The position numbers were made by a program, and so were the translations under genes. Positions 63,838 through 64,000 of a stretch of 64,000 nucleotides of DNA are shown one piece after another; position 1 is the stretch's first letter, and each line of letters begins with the position of its first letter. The stretch lies in assembly GCF_001293645.1 (NCBI RefSeq), contig NZ_LBMD01000006.1, positions 209,294-273,293 of the forward strand, in the 5' to 3' direction. Source of the stretch: Bacillus sp. CHD6a. GTDB lineage: Bacteria > Bacillota > Bacilli > Bacillales > Bacillaceae_I. Below the pieces are notes generated by a model that did no database searches, had not been told where the DNA came from, and saw only the letters and a list, made by a program, of their open reading frames with translations.

Positions 63838-64000
63838 ACCATATCGACCTTTGCAAACCGGTAGTAGAGAAGCCCTGTCTCCGCCCGAAATAACAGCAAC
63901 CTTCGCAAACCGGTAGCAGAGAAGCCTTGTCTCCGCCAGAAACCACCGCAATCTTCGTAAACCGGTAGTAGAGAAGCCTTGTCTCCGCCCGAAACCGCCG
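63838..64000 (+). repeat. Tandem array B, exact 52-base unit, continues past the window
   Basis: Units 63838-63889, 63890-63941 and 63942-63993 plus the start of a fourth. Shared core AAACCGGTAGTAGAGAAGCC and TTGTCTCCGCCCGAA; differences are mostly single substitutions. A transition unit (63800-63837) joins it to array A, which also carries the GCCCGAA motif. Confidence 0.85.

Noticed and set aside
63722..63946. Minus-strand open frame over the right-end arrays
   Set aside because: It is the translation of tandem non-coding repeats spanning two different array types, with no start signal.
63644..64000. CRISPR array at the right end
   Set aside because: Units are contiguous 51-52-base tandem repeats without unique spacers between short repeats, and no cas genes are present.

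Overview
The window is chromosomal DNA of an endospore-forming member of the Bacillaceae (Bacillus sensu lato). The basis is gene content and order: lonB-lonA-ysxC, hemAXCDBL, spoVID-ysxE, valS, folC, prepilin peptidase, spoIIB, maf, radC, mreBCD, minCD, spoIVFAB, rplU-prp-rpmA, spo0B-obg-pheB-pheA follow the B. subtilis backbone. AT-rich intergenic DNA, strong AGGAGG ribosome binding sites, TTG/GTG starts, a T-box leader and sigma-E-type promoters fit this. The species cannot be named from sequence alone.

Layout. 1-5185: LonB tail, LonA, YsxC and a long AlaX-type alanyl-tRNA editing hydrolase. 5186-7956: polar amino-acid ABC transporter whose operon is split by a terminator and a repeat. 8293-15481: small membrane protein (minus strand), then the complete glutamate-to-glutamate-semialdehyde-to-uroporphyrinogen operon hemAXCDBL. 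15901-18285: spore coat genes spoVID-ysxE. 18728-23682: a HemAT-like globin-coupled transducer and a small membrane protein (both minus strand), then T-box-controlled valS.

24041-27149 is an accessory minus-strand cassette of two RimK/LysX-like ATP-grasp ligases and a FolC-like Mur ligase, coupled by ATGA overlaps; it is the best candidate for an undescribed biosynthetic system. folC and a diguanylate cyclase follow, then a SigM-like ECF sigma factor with its anti-sigma factor and a matching autoregulatory promoter.

32678-48285 is a large type IV pilus locus sitting where B. subtilis has only comC: a secreted von Willebrand A/Ig-like protein, a PilX-type and two other minor prepilins (minus strand), two membrane or secreted accessory proteins, then pilB-pilT-pilC-pilA-pilD-pilM-pilN-pilO. 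The rest (48451-63528) is the conserved division, sporulation, ribosome and phenylalanine block, with an added RNase E/G gene before rplU.

Several repeat families occupy the intergenic DNA: about ten copies of a ~125-bp inverted-ended element, two arrays with an exact 21-bp period, a short GGGTCTGACCCCC hairpin repeat, and 51/52-bp tandem arrays running off the right end. Many conserved genes here use non-ATG starts chosen by ribosome-binding-site spacing (hemA, spoVID, radC, minC, spoIIB, the vWA gene).
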